From positions 1-6,322 of the forward strand of contig DAOUPC010000173.1 of the NCBI GenBank assembly GCA_030626365.1: DNA of 6,322 bases. The letters are read 5' to 3'. This document shows, piece by piece, positions 1 to 4,761 of this stretch. The position numbers were made by a program, and so were the translations under genes. Within the stretch, counting starts at the first letter, position 1. The number at the start of each line of letters is the position of its first letter. Source of the stretch: Paracoccaceae bacterium (GTDB lineage Bacteria; Pseudomonadota; Alphaproteobacteria; Rhodobacterales; Rhodobacteraceae). Below the pieces are notes generated by a model. The model searched no databases and had not been told where the DNA came from. It worked only from the letters and a program-made list of their open reading frames with translations.

Positions 1-179
1 CCATAGCGGGCATAGATAAATTCATCATCCCCCGTGCCAAGAAACCGGGCCTCGGCGGCCTCGGCGCTGTCATAGACAAAGCCCTGGGTAAGAAAGATCG
101 CCTCGCTTACCTCGCCATACTGGCTGCGACGGGTGCCGCCATGCACGGCGTGGGTGCGTTTATTCCAATTGTCAGCCAT
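1..179 (-). CDS. metZ: O-succinylhomoserine sulfhydrylase, N-terminal part (runs off left edge)
   Basis: Only the first 59 codons (plus two bases) are inside the window; the rest lies beyond position 1. The visible protein starts MADNWNKRTHAVHGG and continues with TRRSQYGEVSEAIFLTQGF and EFIYARY. This matches the N-terminus of the Cys/Met-metabolism PLP-dependent enzymes, in particular the O-succinylhomoserine sulfhydrylases of alphaproteobacteria. From family knowledge, these cytoplasmic enzymes use O-succinylhomoserine and sulfide to make homocysteine, the precursor of methionine. The PLP lysine and most active-site residues are not visible. The ATG at 179 is preferred because a GGAGGA sits 8 nt upstream; an in-frame ATG at 185 would be only 2 nt from that site. 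The SAM-II-type leader upstream independently supports a methionine-pathway identity. The main alternative is a closely related O-acetylhomoserine sulfhydrylase or cystathionine gamma-synthase-type paralogue. Confidence 0.88.
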   Translation of the reverse strand, partial: MADNWNKRTHAVHGGTRRSQYGEVSEAIFLTQGFVYDSAEAAEARFLGTGDDEFIYARY

Positions 180-181
180 GT

Positions 182-262
182 TCATATCCTCCGGCCCAAC
201 ACCATCATTCTGGCGGGCACAAAAAAGCCCCAGACGCGGGTCAAGCGAAAGGGGTCTTTCAT
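182..262 (-). CDS. Possible 26-codon leader ORF between riboswitch and metZ
   Basis: An open frame starts with ATG at 262 and ends with TGA at 184-182, two bases before the metZ ATG. The peptide would begin MKDPFRLTRVWGFF and end MMVLGRRI. AAAAGG (273-268), at the 3' end of the proposed aptamer, lies 5 nt upstream and could act as its Shine-Dalgarno sequence. The frame covers the whole terminator hairpin, so a ribosome on it could disrupt that hairpin, and its stop beside metZ would allow reinitiation. I do not recognise the peptide. A frame this short can occur by chance, and its composition may simply reflect the hairpin sequence. Inference only. Confidence 0.25.
   Translation of the reverse strand: MKDPFRLTRVWGFFVPARMMVLGRRI
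187..192 (-). promoter_or_regulatory. Ribosome binding site of metZ
   Basis: GGAGGA on the minus strand, with its GGAGG core 8 nt before the ATG at 179. It lies downstream of the proposed terminator hairpin, so it is not itself part of the aptamer. This argues for control by premature termination rather than by direct masking of the metZ ribosome binding site. Confidence 0.75.
221..260 (-). terminator. Intrinsic terminator in the metZ leader (riboswitch expression platform)
   Basis: On the minus strand GAAAGACCCC (260-251) can pair with GGGGCTTTTTT (231-221). There are four G-C pairs, one A/C mismatch, then G-U and A-U pairs running into the U tract. Inside is a 3x3 internal loop and a CGC (247-245)/GCG (237-235) stem closed by a 7-nt loop. 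Six consecutive Us follow the GC-rich stem. It lies between the aptamer and the metZ ribosome binding site, where a transcription-attenuating expression platform is expected. The stem is imperfect, so efficiency is uncertain. Confidence 0.55.
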
Positions 263-265
263 CCT

Positions 266-319
266 GACCTTTTAGCAGTTTGTTTAGCGTGGCCCGCAAT
301 CCGGTAACAAATCGCCACG
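266..319 (-). promoter_or_regulatory. SAM-II-type (SAM_alpha) riboswitch aptamer upstream of metZ
   Basis: On the minus strand stem P1 is CGTGGC (319-314) pairing perfectly with GCCACG (293-288). Its 20-nt loop holds GATTTGTT, ACCG and ATTGC, in the order seen in SAM-II aptamers. The loop segment TTTGTT (311-306) is exactly complementary to AACAAA (284-279) on the 3' side of P1, and ACC (305-303) to GGT (269-267); together these form the H-type pseudoknot typical of the class. The tail GCTAAAAGG (276-268) resembles the conserved 3' element. SAM-II riboswitches bind S-adenosylmethionine and repress methionine-synthesis genes in alphaproteobacteria, and the next gene is metZ. Recognition is from memory of the consensus plus the visible pairing. 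SAM-V, which shares the same binding core, is the main alternative. Confidence 0.85.
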
Positions 320-333
320 TATCTGTGGGTTTG

Positions 334-362
334 CGTTTAAGGCGCACGCACCCTTGCGTCAA
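334..362 (-). promoter_or_regulatory. Probable metZ promoter
   Basis: A minus-strand -35 element TTGACG (362-357), part of CTTGACG, is followed after exactly 17 nt by TAAACG (339-334) as a weak -10. The predicted transcription start is near 327, about 8 nt before the first base of the riboswitch P1 stem, so the transcript would begin almost directly with the aptamer. The good -35 and correct spacing are visible; the -10 matches the consensus poorly, as is common in GC-rich alphaproteobacteria. Confidence 0.55.
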
Positions 363-364
363 GG
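346..364. repeat. Two overlapping dyads over the metZ -35 element
   Basis: ACGCA (346-350) and TGCGT (355-359) form an inverted repeat with a 4-nt gap. CCTTG (352-356) and CAAGG (360-364) form a second one with a 3-nt gap. Both overlap the -35 hexamer at 357-362. In addition the 9-mer CACCCTTGC occurs at 349-357 and again at 382-390, exactly 33 bp apart (about three helical turns). These arrangements resemble operator half-sites for a regulator between the divergent metZ and GST genes. No specific regulator can be named and chance is possible. Confidence 0.3.
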
Positions 365-435
365 CACGATGATTTGTTCACCACCCTTGCCGTTCGCCGC
401 AATTTGGCGATGATCCCTGACAGGAGGGCACCATC

Positions 436-1143
436 ATGCAAAAACCCATCGACCTTTATTTCTGGCCCACGCCAAATGGCTGGAAGATATCAATCGTGCT
501 GGAAGAGATGGGGCTGGACTATGAAACCCAGTTGATAAACATCGGCGCGGGTGATCAGTTCAAGCCGGATTTCCTGACCATAGCCCCCAACAACCGGATG
601 CCGGCCATCGTTGACCACGATGGGCCGGACGGCGCGCCAATCGCGATGTTCGAATCCGGGGCCATCCTGCAATATCTGGCGCGCAAGACCGGCCAGTTCG
701 GCGGGAAAAACGAACGCGAACGGGTGGCGGTGGAACAATGGCTGATGTGGCAGATGGGCGGCCTTGGGCCGATGGCAGGCCAGGCGCATCATTTCCTGAA
801 ATACGCGCCCCTGATGGACCCGCCACAGGACATCGCCTATGCCAAGGACCGTTACCGGGGCGAAACCGCGCGCCTTTACGGTGTTCTGGACCGGCAGTTG
901 GCACAGGGCGAATACGTGGCAGGGGCCGGGTATTCCATTGCCGACATGGCGATCTGGCCCTGGGCCAGCCTGTGGGAAGGCCAGCAACAAACGCTGGATG
1001 ACAAGCCACATATGGCGCGCTGGCTGGACACCATGGCCGCACGCCCCGGTGTGCAAAGAGGGCGGGCGTTATTTGCCGAAAAACGCGCCACCCCACAGGA
1101 CAGCCGCGCATCGCACAAGGCATTGTTCGCCAAGAAACCCTGA
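436..1143 (+). CDS. yfcG: Nu-class (YfcG/Ure2p-like) glutathione S-transferase family protein
   Basis: The 235-residue soluble protein has an N-terminal thioredoxin-fold domain (about residues 1-86) and an all-helical C-terminal domain (about 92-210). LYFWPTPNGWK (7-17) carries the T-P-N motif of YfcG-like proteins in place of a catalytic Tyr or Ser. APNNRMPAIVD (50-60) contains the cis-proline P56, FESGAI (72-77) the glutathione gamma-glutamyl contact, and YSIADMAIWPW (166-176) the helix-capping motif around D170. Known relatives such as E. coli YfcG (215 aa) bind glutathione and act mainly as disulfide-bond reductases with peroxidase activity, so a redox role is the best inference. The last 20 or so residues are a lysine/alanine-rich tail longer than in YfcG. 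AGGAGG at 422-427, 8 nt before the ATG, supports the start. It is divergent from metZ and convergent with yciB, so probably monocistronic; I found no convincing promoter for it. Confidence 0.9.
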   Translation: MQKPIDLYFWPTPNGWKISIVLEEMGLDYETQLINIGAGDQFKPDFLTIAPNNRMPAIVDHDGPDGAPIAMFESGAILQYLARKTGQFGGKNERERVAVEQWLMWQMGGLGPMAGQAHHFLKYAPLMDPPQDIAYAKDRYRGETARLYGVLDRQLAQGEYVAGAGYSIADMAIWPWASLWEGQQQTLDDKPHMARWLDTMAARPGVQRGRALFAEKRATPQDSRASHKALFAKKP

Positions 1144-1176
1144 CGGGGAAACAGATACGGGAAAAAGCCTGCAAAT

Positions 1177-1194
1177 ACCTGACAGGTATCAGGT
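1177..1194. terminator. Weak hairpin between convergent GST and yciB genes
   Basis: ACCTGA (1177-1182) can pair with TCAGGT (1189-1194) across a 6-nt loop, followed by TTTCGTC on the plus strand. An alternative pairing, ATACCTG (1175-1181) with CAGGTAT (1183-1189), is a near-continuous palindrome and overlaps the yciB stop codon. Either could slow polymerase at the convergent gene ends. The stems are short and the T-run is only three or four bases, so this is a weak candidate. No other terminator is visible in the 45-bp gap. Confidence 0.3.
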
Positions 1195-1788
1195 TTCGTC
1201 CGTTCCATATTCGCGCAACAGTTTGCTTTGCGTCATGAAGAACGCGAAAATTGCCGCCGTCAGGCCGAAGGTCTTGAAATTGACCCAAGCCCCCTCTGAC
1301 ATCAGGCGCCAGACCAGTTCGTTTGCGATGGCCAGACCAAAAAAGAACAGCATCAGACGCCGGGTCAGGATCAGCCAGCCTTCGTTCTTTAGCGGCATCA
1401 TCCCCTCCATCACATGACGCAGATAGGATTTGCCCTGCAACAGCCCAACCCCCAGCGCCGTGCCAAAGGCCACATACAGGATCGTCGGTTTCATCTTGAT
1501 GAACTTGGGGTCATTCAGCCAGACGGTCAGCCCCCCGAACAGCACCACCAGAACCACGGTGAATATCTGCATATTCGACAGGTGCCCGGTGATCTTCCAT
1601 AAAATGCCGGTCGAAATCAGCATCAGCGGAATGAACGCCGCCGTCACGGCAATGAACCCGGCATATTCCGTGCCACCAACGCTAAACACCTCGTCCTTCA
1701 GGCGCACATAGGCGATGAAAAACACCACCACCGGGCCCAGTTCCAGCGCCAGTTTCAATAACGGGTTGATGGTCTTTTTCTCTGGCAT
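1189..1788 (-). CDS. yciB: YciB/IspA family inner-membrane (septation) protein
   Basis: A 199-residue, strongly hydrophobic protein with about five or six membrane segments (roughly 16-30, 43-64, 74-91, 101-117, 140-160 and 172-187). Family hallmarks visible are LELGPVVVFF near the N-terminus, the block FGGLTVWLNDPKFIKMKPT (84-102), a LTRRLMLFFF..ANELVWR segment (141-161) and WVNFKTFG (168-175). The length agrees with family members (about 180-210 aa). In E. coli YciB is an inner-membrane protein linked to envelope integrity and division-site proteins; older work in Shigella called it intracellular septation protein A. No biochemical activity is established. The ATG at 1788 is preceded by AGGAG at 1798-1794, which contains part of the upstream gene's stop codon. 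It is the last gene of the lolF-lolD-EamA cluster. Confidence 0.92.
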   Translation of the reverse strand: MPEKKTINPLLKLALELGPVVVFFIAYVRLKDEVFSVGGTEYAGFIAVTAAFIPLMLISTGILWKITGHLSNMQIFTVVLVVLFGGLTVWLNDPKFIKMKPTILYVAFGTALGVGLLQGKSYLRHVMEGMMPLKNEGWLILTRRLMLFFFGLAIANELVWRLMSEGAWVNFKTFGLTAAIFAFFMTQSKLLREYGTDET

Positions 1789-1793
1789 GTCTG

Positions 1794-1798
1794 CTCCT
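1794..1798 (-). promoter_or_regulatory. yciB ribosome binding site fused to the upstream stop codon
   Basis: The minus strand reads TAGGAG across 1799-1794. TAG (1799-1797) is the stop codon of the EamA-family gene, while AGGAG serves yciB, whose ATG lies 5 nt further on. A terminating ribosome would sit on the next gene's initiation site, which favours translational coupling. Confidence 0.7.
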
Positions 1799-2699
1799 AT
1801 CCGCCCATCTCAACTATCACCGCGCCCAGCGCAATCAAGGCCATAAGTGCGACCCGGCGCGGTCCAACGGTTTCTTTCAGAACCAGCCAGCCGATCAGCG
1901 CGGCAAACACGGTGGATGTTTCGCGCAAAACGGCCGCCTCGCCCACTTTGCCCAGCCGTGTGGCCAGCATGATCGCGCCAAAGCTGGAAAATGCCACCAA
2001 TCCGCCAAACACCCCCCGGACCATCAGCGGCCCAAGGGCAGGACGATCCACCATAGCGCGCCAGCGCAGCCAGGCAATCGGTGGCATGGCCAGCCCGTCA
2101 AACATGAAGAACCACGCCAGAAAGGTGAACGGGTCGGCGGTGGCCCGAATGCCATAGGCGTCATAGGTGGTGTAAAGCGCCACGAACAACCCCGTCACCA
2201 CCGCCAGTCCCAGCGCCAGTTTCAGCGTATCGCGCCCAGTTTCCAGAAACGCCAGATTATAGGCCGCCAGCCCGAATATCCCGGCCAACAGCACCGCAAC
2301 CCCCAGCCATTGAACCGCGCTAAATGTCTCTCCAAAGATCAGGTAGGCCCCGATCACCGCAAACAGCGGCCCCGTGCCACGCACCACCGGATAGACAACC
2401 GTATAGGCCCCCTTGGAATAGGCGGTGGCCTGCAACAGCTTGTACCCCACATGAATCACGAAAACCGCGGCAAAGATTGGCCACATGTGCGGTTCGGGCC
2501 AGGGCACGACAAACAGCGCAAAAGGCGCGGCCATCACGGTATATGACGCATCAATCGCTCCGCGCGCCAGCCATGGGTCATGGCGCCCCTTTTGCAGCGC
2601 CCCAAACACCGCATGCAAAAACGCCGCCATAATGGCAAGGTACAGGGCCATGCGTGCCCCGGCCTCGGTGCCTTCAAGGGATATCAGCCACTCGCTCAC
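1797..2699 (-). CDS. EamA-family (DMT superfamily) membrane transporter
   Basis: A 300-residue protein with about ten hydrophobic segments arranged as two EamA repeats (about 17-146 and 160-297). Each repeat ends in the family's pattern: PVVRGTGPLFAVIGAYLIFGE (104-124, E124) in the first and AAVLRETSTVFAALIGWLVLKE (255-276, E276) in the second. Members of the drug/metabolite transporter superfamily move amino acids, nucleotides or other small metabolites across the inner membrane; the substrate cannot be told from sequence. The start given is GTG at 2699, which overlaps the lolD stop as GTGA (4 nt shared). No strong Shine-Dalgarno sequence precedes it, consistent with coupling to lolD translation. 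An ATG at 2651 (residue 17) is an alternative start, but it would leave almost nothing before the first membrane segment. Neighbours suggest co-transcription with lolD and yciB, not necessarily a shared function. Confidence 0.87.
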   Translation of the reverse strand: MSEWLISLEGTEAGARMALYLAIMAAFLHAVFGALQKGRHDPWLARGAIDASYTVMAAPFALFVVPWPEPHMWPIFAAVFVIHVGYKLLQATAYSKGAYTVVYPVVRGTGPLFAVIGAYLIFGETFSAVQWLGVAVLLAGIFGLAAYNLAFLETGRDTLKLALGLAVVTGLFVALYTTYDAYGIRATADPFTFLAWFFMFDGLAMPPIAWLRWRAMVDRPALGPLMVRGVFGGLVAFSSFGAIMLATRLGKVGEAAVLRETSTVFAALIGWLVLKETVGPRRVALMALIALGAVIVEMGG

Positions 2700-3385
2700 C
2701 CTGAAAGGGGGCCCAGCATTCCGGCCTCAAGGCGCACCACCCGGTCCATCCGCGCCGCAAGGTCGGGGTTGTGGGTGGCGATCAGCGCCGAAAGGCCGGT
2801 GCCCGCCACCAGTTCCATCAGCGCGTCAAACACCTGATCCGCCGTTTCCGGGTCCAGGTTTCCGGTCGGTTCATCCGCCAGCAACAGGCGCGGCTGGTTG
2901 GCCATCGCCCGGCAGAACGCCACCCGCTGTTGTTCGCCCCCCGACAGGGCGGCGGGGCGGTGCCCGGCGCGCGGGCCGATACCCACACGGGTTAACAGAT
3001 CTGTTGCACGCGCCCTTGCCTTAGATGCGCTAACCCCATTGGCCAGTTGCGGCAGGATAATGTTTTCAACCGCGCTGAATTCCGGCAACAGGTGGTGGAA
3101 CTGATAGATGAACCCCACATCACGCCGCCGCATGGTGGTGCGCGCGCGATCCCCCTGCCCGGTCATATCCTGCCCGCCGATGGCCACCTGCCCCGTATCC
3201 GGCGCATCCAGCAGCCCGGCAATATGCAGCAGCGTCGACTTGCCCGCCCCCGAGGGCGCGACCAGTGCCACCACCTCGCCCGGGGCAATGTCCAGATCGA
3301 TACCGCGCAGCACCTGAACCTCGCCCGCCTCGCCCGGTTTATAGGTCTTGGTTATGCCCTTCAGGGACAGGATCGGATCATTCAT
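2696..3385 (-). CDS. lolD: LolD, ATPase of the lipoprotein-releasing ABC transporter
   Basis: A 229-residue soluble ABC ATPase of typical LolD length. Walker A is APSGAGKST (43-51), the Q-loop glutamine is Q95 in YQFHHLLPEFSAVENI, the signature is LSGGEQQRVA (147-156), Walker B LLLADEP (167-173, with D171 and catalytic E172), the D-loop GNLD (175-178) and the switch histidine H205. HHLLPEFSAVENI is characteristic of the LolD/MacB branch. From family knowledge, LolD hydrolyses ATP at the inner membrane to drive transfer of mature lipoproteins from the permease to the periplasmic carrier LolA. Walker A has Ala in place of the usual first Gly, a change that should be tolerated since GAGKST is intact. 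The ATG at 3385 overlaps the permease gene by 8 nt, and the stop overlaps the EamA start. The adjacent permease makes LolD far more likely than MacB or FtsE. Confidence 0.93.
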   Translation of the reverse strand: MNDPILSLKGITKTYKPGEAGEVQVLRGIDLDIAPGEVVALVAPSGAGKSTLLHIAGLLDAPDTGQVAIGGQDMTGQGDRARTTMRRRDVGFIYQFHHLLPEFSAVENIILPQLANGVSASKARARATDLLTRVGIGPRAGHRPAALSGGEQQRVAFCRAMANQPRLLLADEPTGNLDPETADQVFDALMELVAGTGLSALIATHNPDLAARMDRVVRLEAGMLGPLSG

Positions 3386-4664
3386 ACCGCAGGGCCTCGA
3401 CCGGGTTCATCCGCGCCGCACGCCGGGCGGGAAAGATGGTAACGACAAATGACAGCCCCAAAGACAGGCCAACCGCACTTAGCACATCGCTCAGATGCAA
3501 TTCCGCCGGCAGCGCATAGATACCACGAATGGCCGGGTCCCAGACCCCGCCGCCCGCCACATAATTCACCAGTGAAAAGATCGGATCGATATAAAGCGCG
3601 AACAGGCACCCCAATATGACGCCCATCAACGTGCCCACCAACCCGGTAAACGCCCCGCAGATAAAGAAAATCCGCAGGATCGACCCTTCGCTAAGGCCAA
3701 TGGTGCGCAGGATTCCGATGTCGCGCCCCTTGTTCTTGACCAGCATGATAAGGCCGGAAACGATGTTCATCGCGGCGATCAGCACCAGCACCGACAGCAG
3801 CACGAACATCACGTTATCCTCGACCTCAAGCGCGCGCAGAAAGCTGCCCGATGCGTCACGCCAGGTCCATATCTGGGTGTTGTCACCCGCCGCGCGCAGC
3901 AGGTCCAGGGCGATGCCATCCACCGCCTCGGGGTTTGTGACCATGACTTCCAACTCATCCGCCACACCTTCGCGGTTGAAAAAGGACTGTGCCTCGGGAA
4001 ATGGCATATAGACGCGGGTGCGGTCGATGTCATAGCGCCCGGCGCTAAAGATATAGACCACCTCGTAGGCGTTGATGCGCGGGCTGGTGCCAAAGGGGGT
4101 TTTGGTCCCGTTGGGCGAAATCAGCCTGACCCGGTCGCCCACCCGTGCGCCAATTTCACGCGCCACACCCGACCCGATGGCAATGCCGTCGCCAAAACGC
4201 CCCAGATCACCACGGGCGCGGTCGGAATTGGCAATGCCCGGCAGGGTGGCAAGATTTTCGCCCGAAATGCCCAGCACCTCGACCCCGGCATTGCGCCGGG
4301 CCTTTGAAATCATCACCTGCCCCCGGATCAGCGGCGCAACACGGGTTACGCCGGGCACCCCTGCAACCCGCGTGGCCATGGCGTCATAGTCGGGTATCGC
4401 CCGGTCAATGGTGCCCTGCGCCGTGACGCTGCCGGCGTTATAGACGGTGACATGGGCATTCGCGCCCAGAATGGTGCCGACAAATTCCGACCGAAAGCCA
4501 GAGCGCACGGCCAGGGTGGCGATCAGCGCAAAAACCGCCAGGGTGATGCCAATCAGGCTGATCCAGGTCATCACACTGACCCCGCCTTCGGCGCGGCGCG
4601 CACGCAGATACCGCCAGGCGATCATCCATTCAAACGGGGCAAAGGGGGCGGGGGAACTGGCCAT
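3378..4664 (-). CDS. lolF: LolC/LolE-family lipoprotein-releasing permease (probably LolF type)
   Basis: A 428-residue inner-membrane permease with the LolC/E topology: a short cytoplasmic N-terminus, TM1 (31-53), a large MacB-like periplasmic domain (about 55-280), then TM2 (284-309), TM3 (331-358) and TM4 (392-411). MNIVSGLIMLVKNKGRDIGI (299-318) and LRTIGLSEGSILRIFF are strong family signatures, as is the C-terminal ARRAARMNPVEALRYE. With LolD it extracts outer-membrane lipoproteins and passes them to LolA. Only one permease gene sits beside lolD, whereas E. coli has separate lolC and lolE, so a homodimeric LolF-type transporter is inferred; a second permease elsewhere in the genome cannot be excluded. 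The open frame extends 64 codons further upstream, but the start at 4664 is chosen because AGGAG (4674-4670) lies 5 nt before it. Moreover, the upstream extension is arginine-rich, lacks family similarity and overlaps the mutase gene. Confidence 0.9.
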   Translation of the reverse strand: MASSPAPFAPFEWMIAWRYLRARRAEGGVSVMTWISLIGITLAVFALIATLAVRSGFRSEFVGTILGANAHVTVYNAGSVTAQGTIDRAIPDYDAMATRVAGVPGVTRVAPLIRGQVMISKARRNAGVEVLGISGENLATLPGIANSDRARGDLGRFGDGIAIGSGVAREIGARVGDRVRLISPNGTKTPFGTSPRINAYEVVYIFSAGRYDIDRTRVYMPFPEAQSFFNREGVADELEVMVTNPEAVDGIALDLLRAAGDNTQIWTWRDASGSFLRALEVEDNVMFVLLSVLVLIAAMNIVSGLIMLVKNKGRDIGILRTIGLSEGSILRIFFICGAFTGLVGTLMGVILGCLFALYIDPIFSLVNYVAGGGVWDPAIRGIYALPAELHLSDVLSAVGLSLGLSFVVTIFPARRAARMNPVEALRYE

Positions 4665-4669
4665 GGTGG

Positions 4670-4674
4670 CTCCT
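4670..4674 (-). promoter_or_regulatory. Ribosome binding site that fixes the lol permease start
   Basis: AGGAG on the minus strand, 5 nt upstream of the ATG at 4664. It decides between this start and the longer open frame beginning at 4856, which would lie largely inside the mutase coding region. Confidence 0.75.
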
Positions 4675-4687
4675 GTTGTATGGCGCG

Positions 4688-4717
4688 ATACCTGCGGCAC
4701 AAACCCGTCCGGGTCAA
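4688..4717 (-). promoter_or_regulatory. Possible promoter for the lolF-lolD-EamA-yciB cluster
   Basis: In the 97-bp gap after the mutase gene the minus strand has TTGACC (4717-4712, within CTTGACC), an 18-nt spacer and AGGTAT (4693-4688). Transcription would start near 4681, giving a leader of about 16 nt before the ATG at 4664, just enough for the ribosome binding site. The -35 is good and the -10 weak. The gap shows no clear terminator: its hairpins (for example ACCCG/CGGGT at 4713-4702) lack a T-run, so read-through from the mutase gene is also possible. Confidence 0.3.
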
Positions 4718-4761
4718 GCCGGTGCAACCTGCCCCGGCATGCCCCCCGGATCAGGCCCGCC

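Noticed and set aside
43..51. Walker A of LolD beginning with Ala rather than Gly (protein residues 43-51; DNA about 3233-3259)
   Set aside because: The essential GxGKST part is intact and I recall the same APSG variant in other alphaproteobacterial LolD proteins, so it does not indicate a defective ATPase. Coordinates in this entry are residue numbers of LolD.
227..244. CTTGACC followed by TGTGCC after 17 nt on the minus strand, resembling a metZ promoter
   Set aside because: These bases lie inside the loop and 3' arm of the proposed terminator hairpin. The TGTGCC is a poor -10, and a promoter here would bypass the riboswitch. The TTGACG/TAAACG pair at 362-334 places the start just before the aptamer.
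394..410. TCGCC/GGCGA hairpin just upstream of the GST ribosome binding site
   Set aside because: A five-pair stem with a 7-nt loop is expected by chance in such DNA, and nothing else suggests leader-based control of the GST gene.
560..1288. 242-codon minus-strand open frame opposite the GST gene, reaching into yciB
   Set aside because: The translation is Arg/Pro-rich, low in hydrophobic core and typical of antisense reading of a GC-rich gene. It runs against a clear GST coding sequence and overlaps the end of yciB.
4702..4745. GC-rich dyads (ACCCG/CGGGT and GGCATGCC) after the mutase stop as a terminator
   Set aside because: No T-run follows on the minus strand and the stems are very short, so termination between the mutase and lol genes is not supported.
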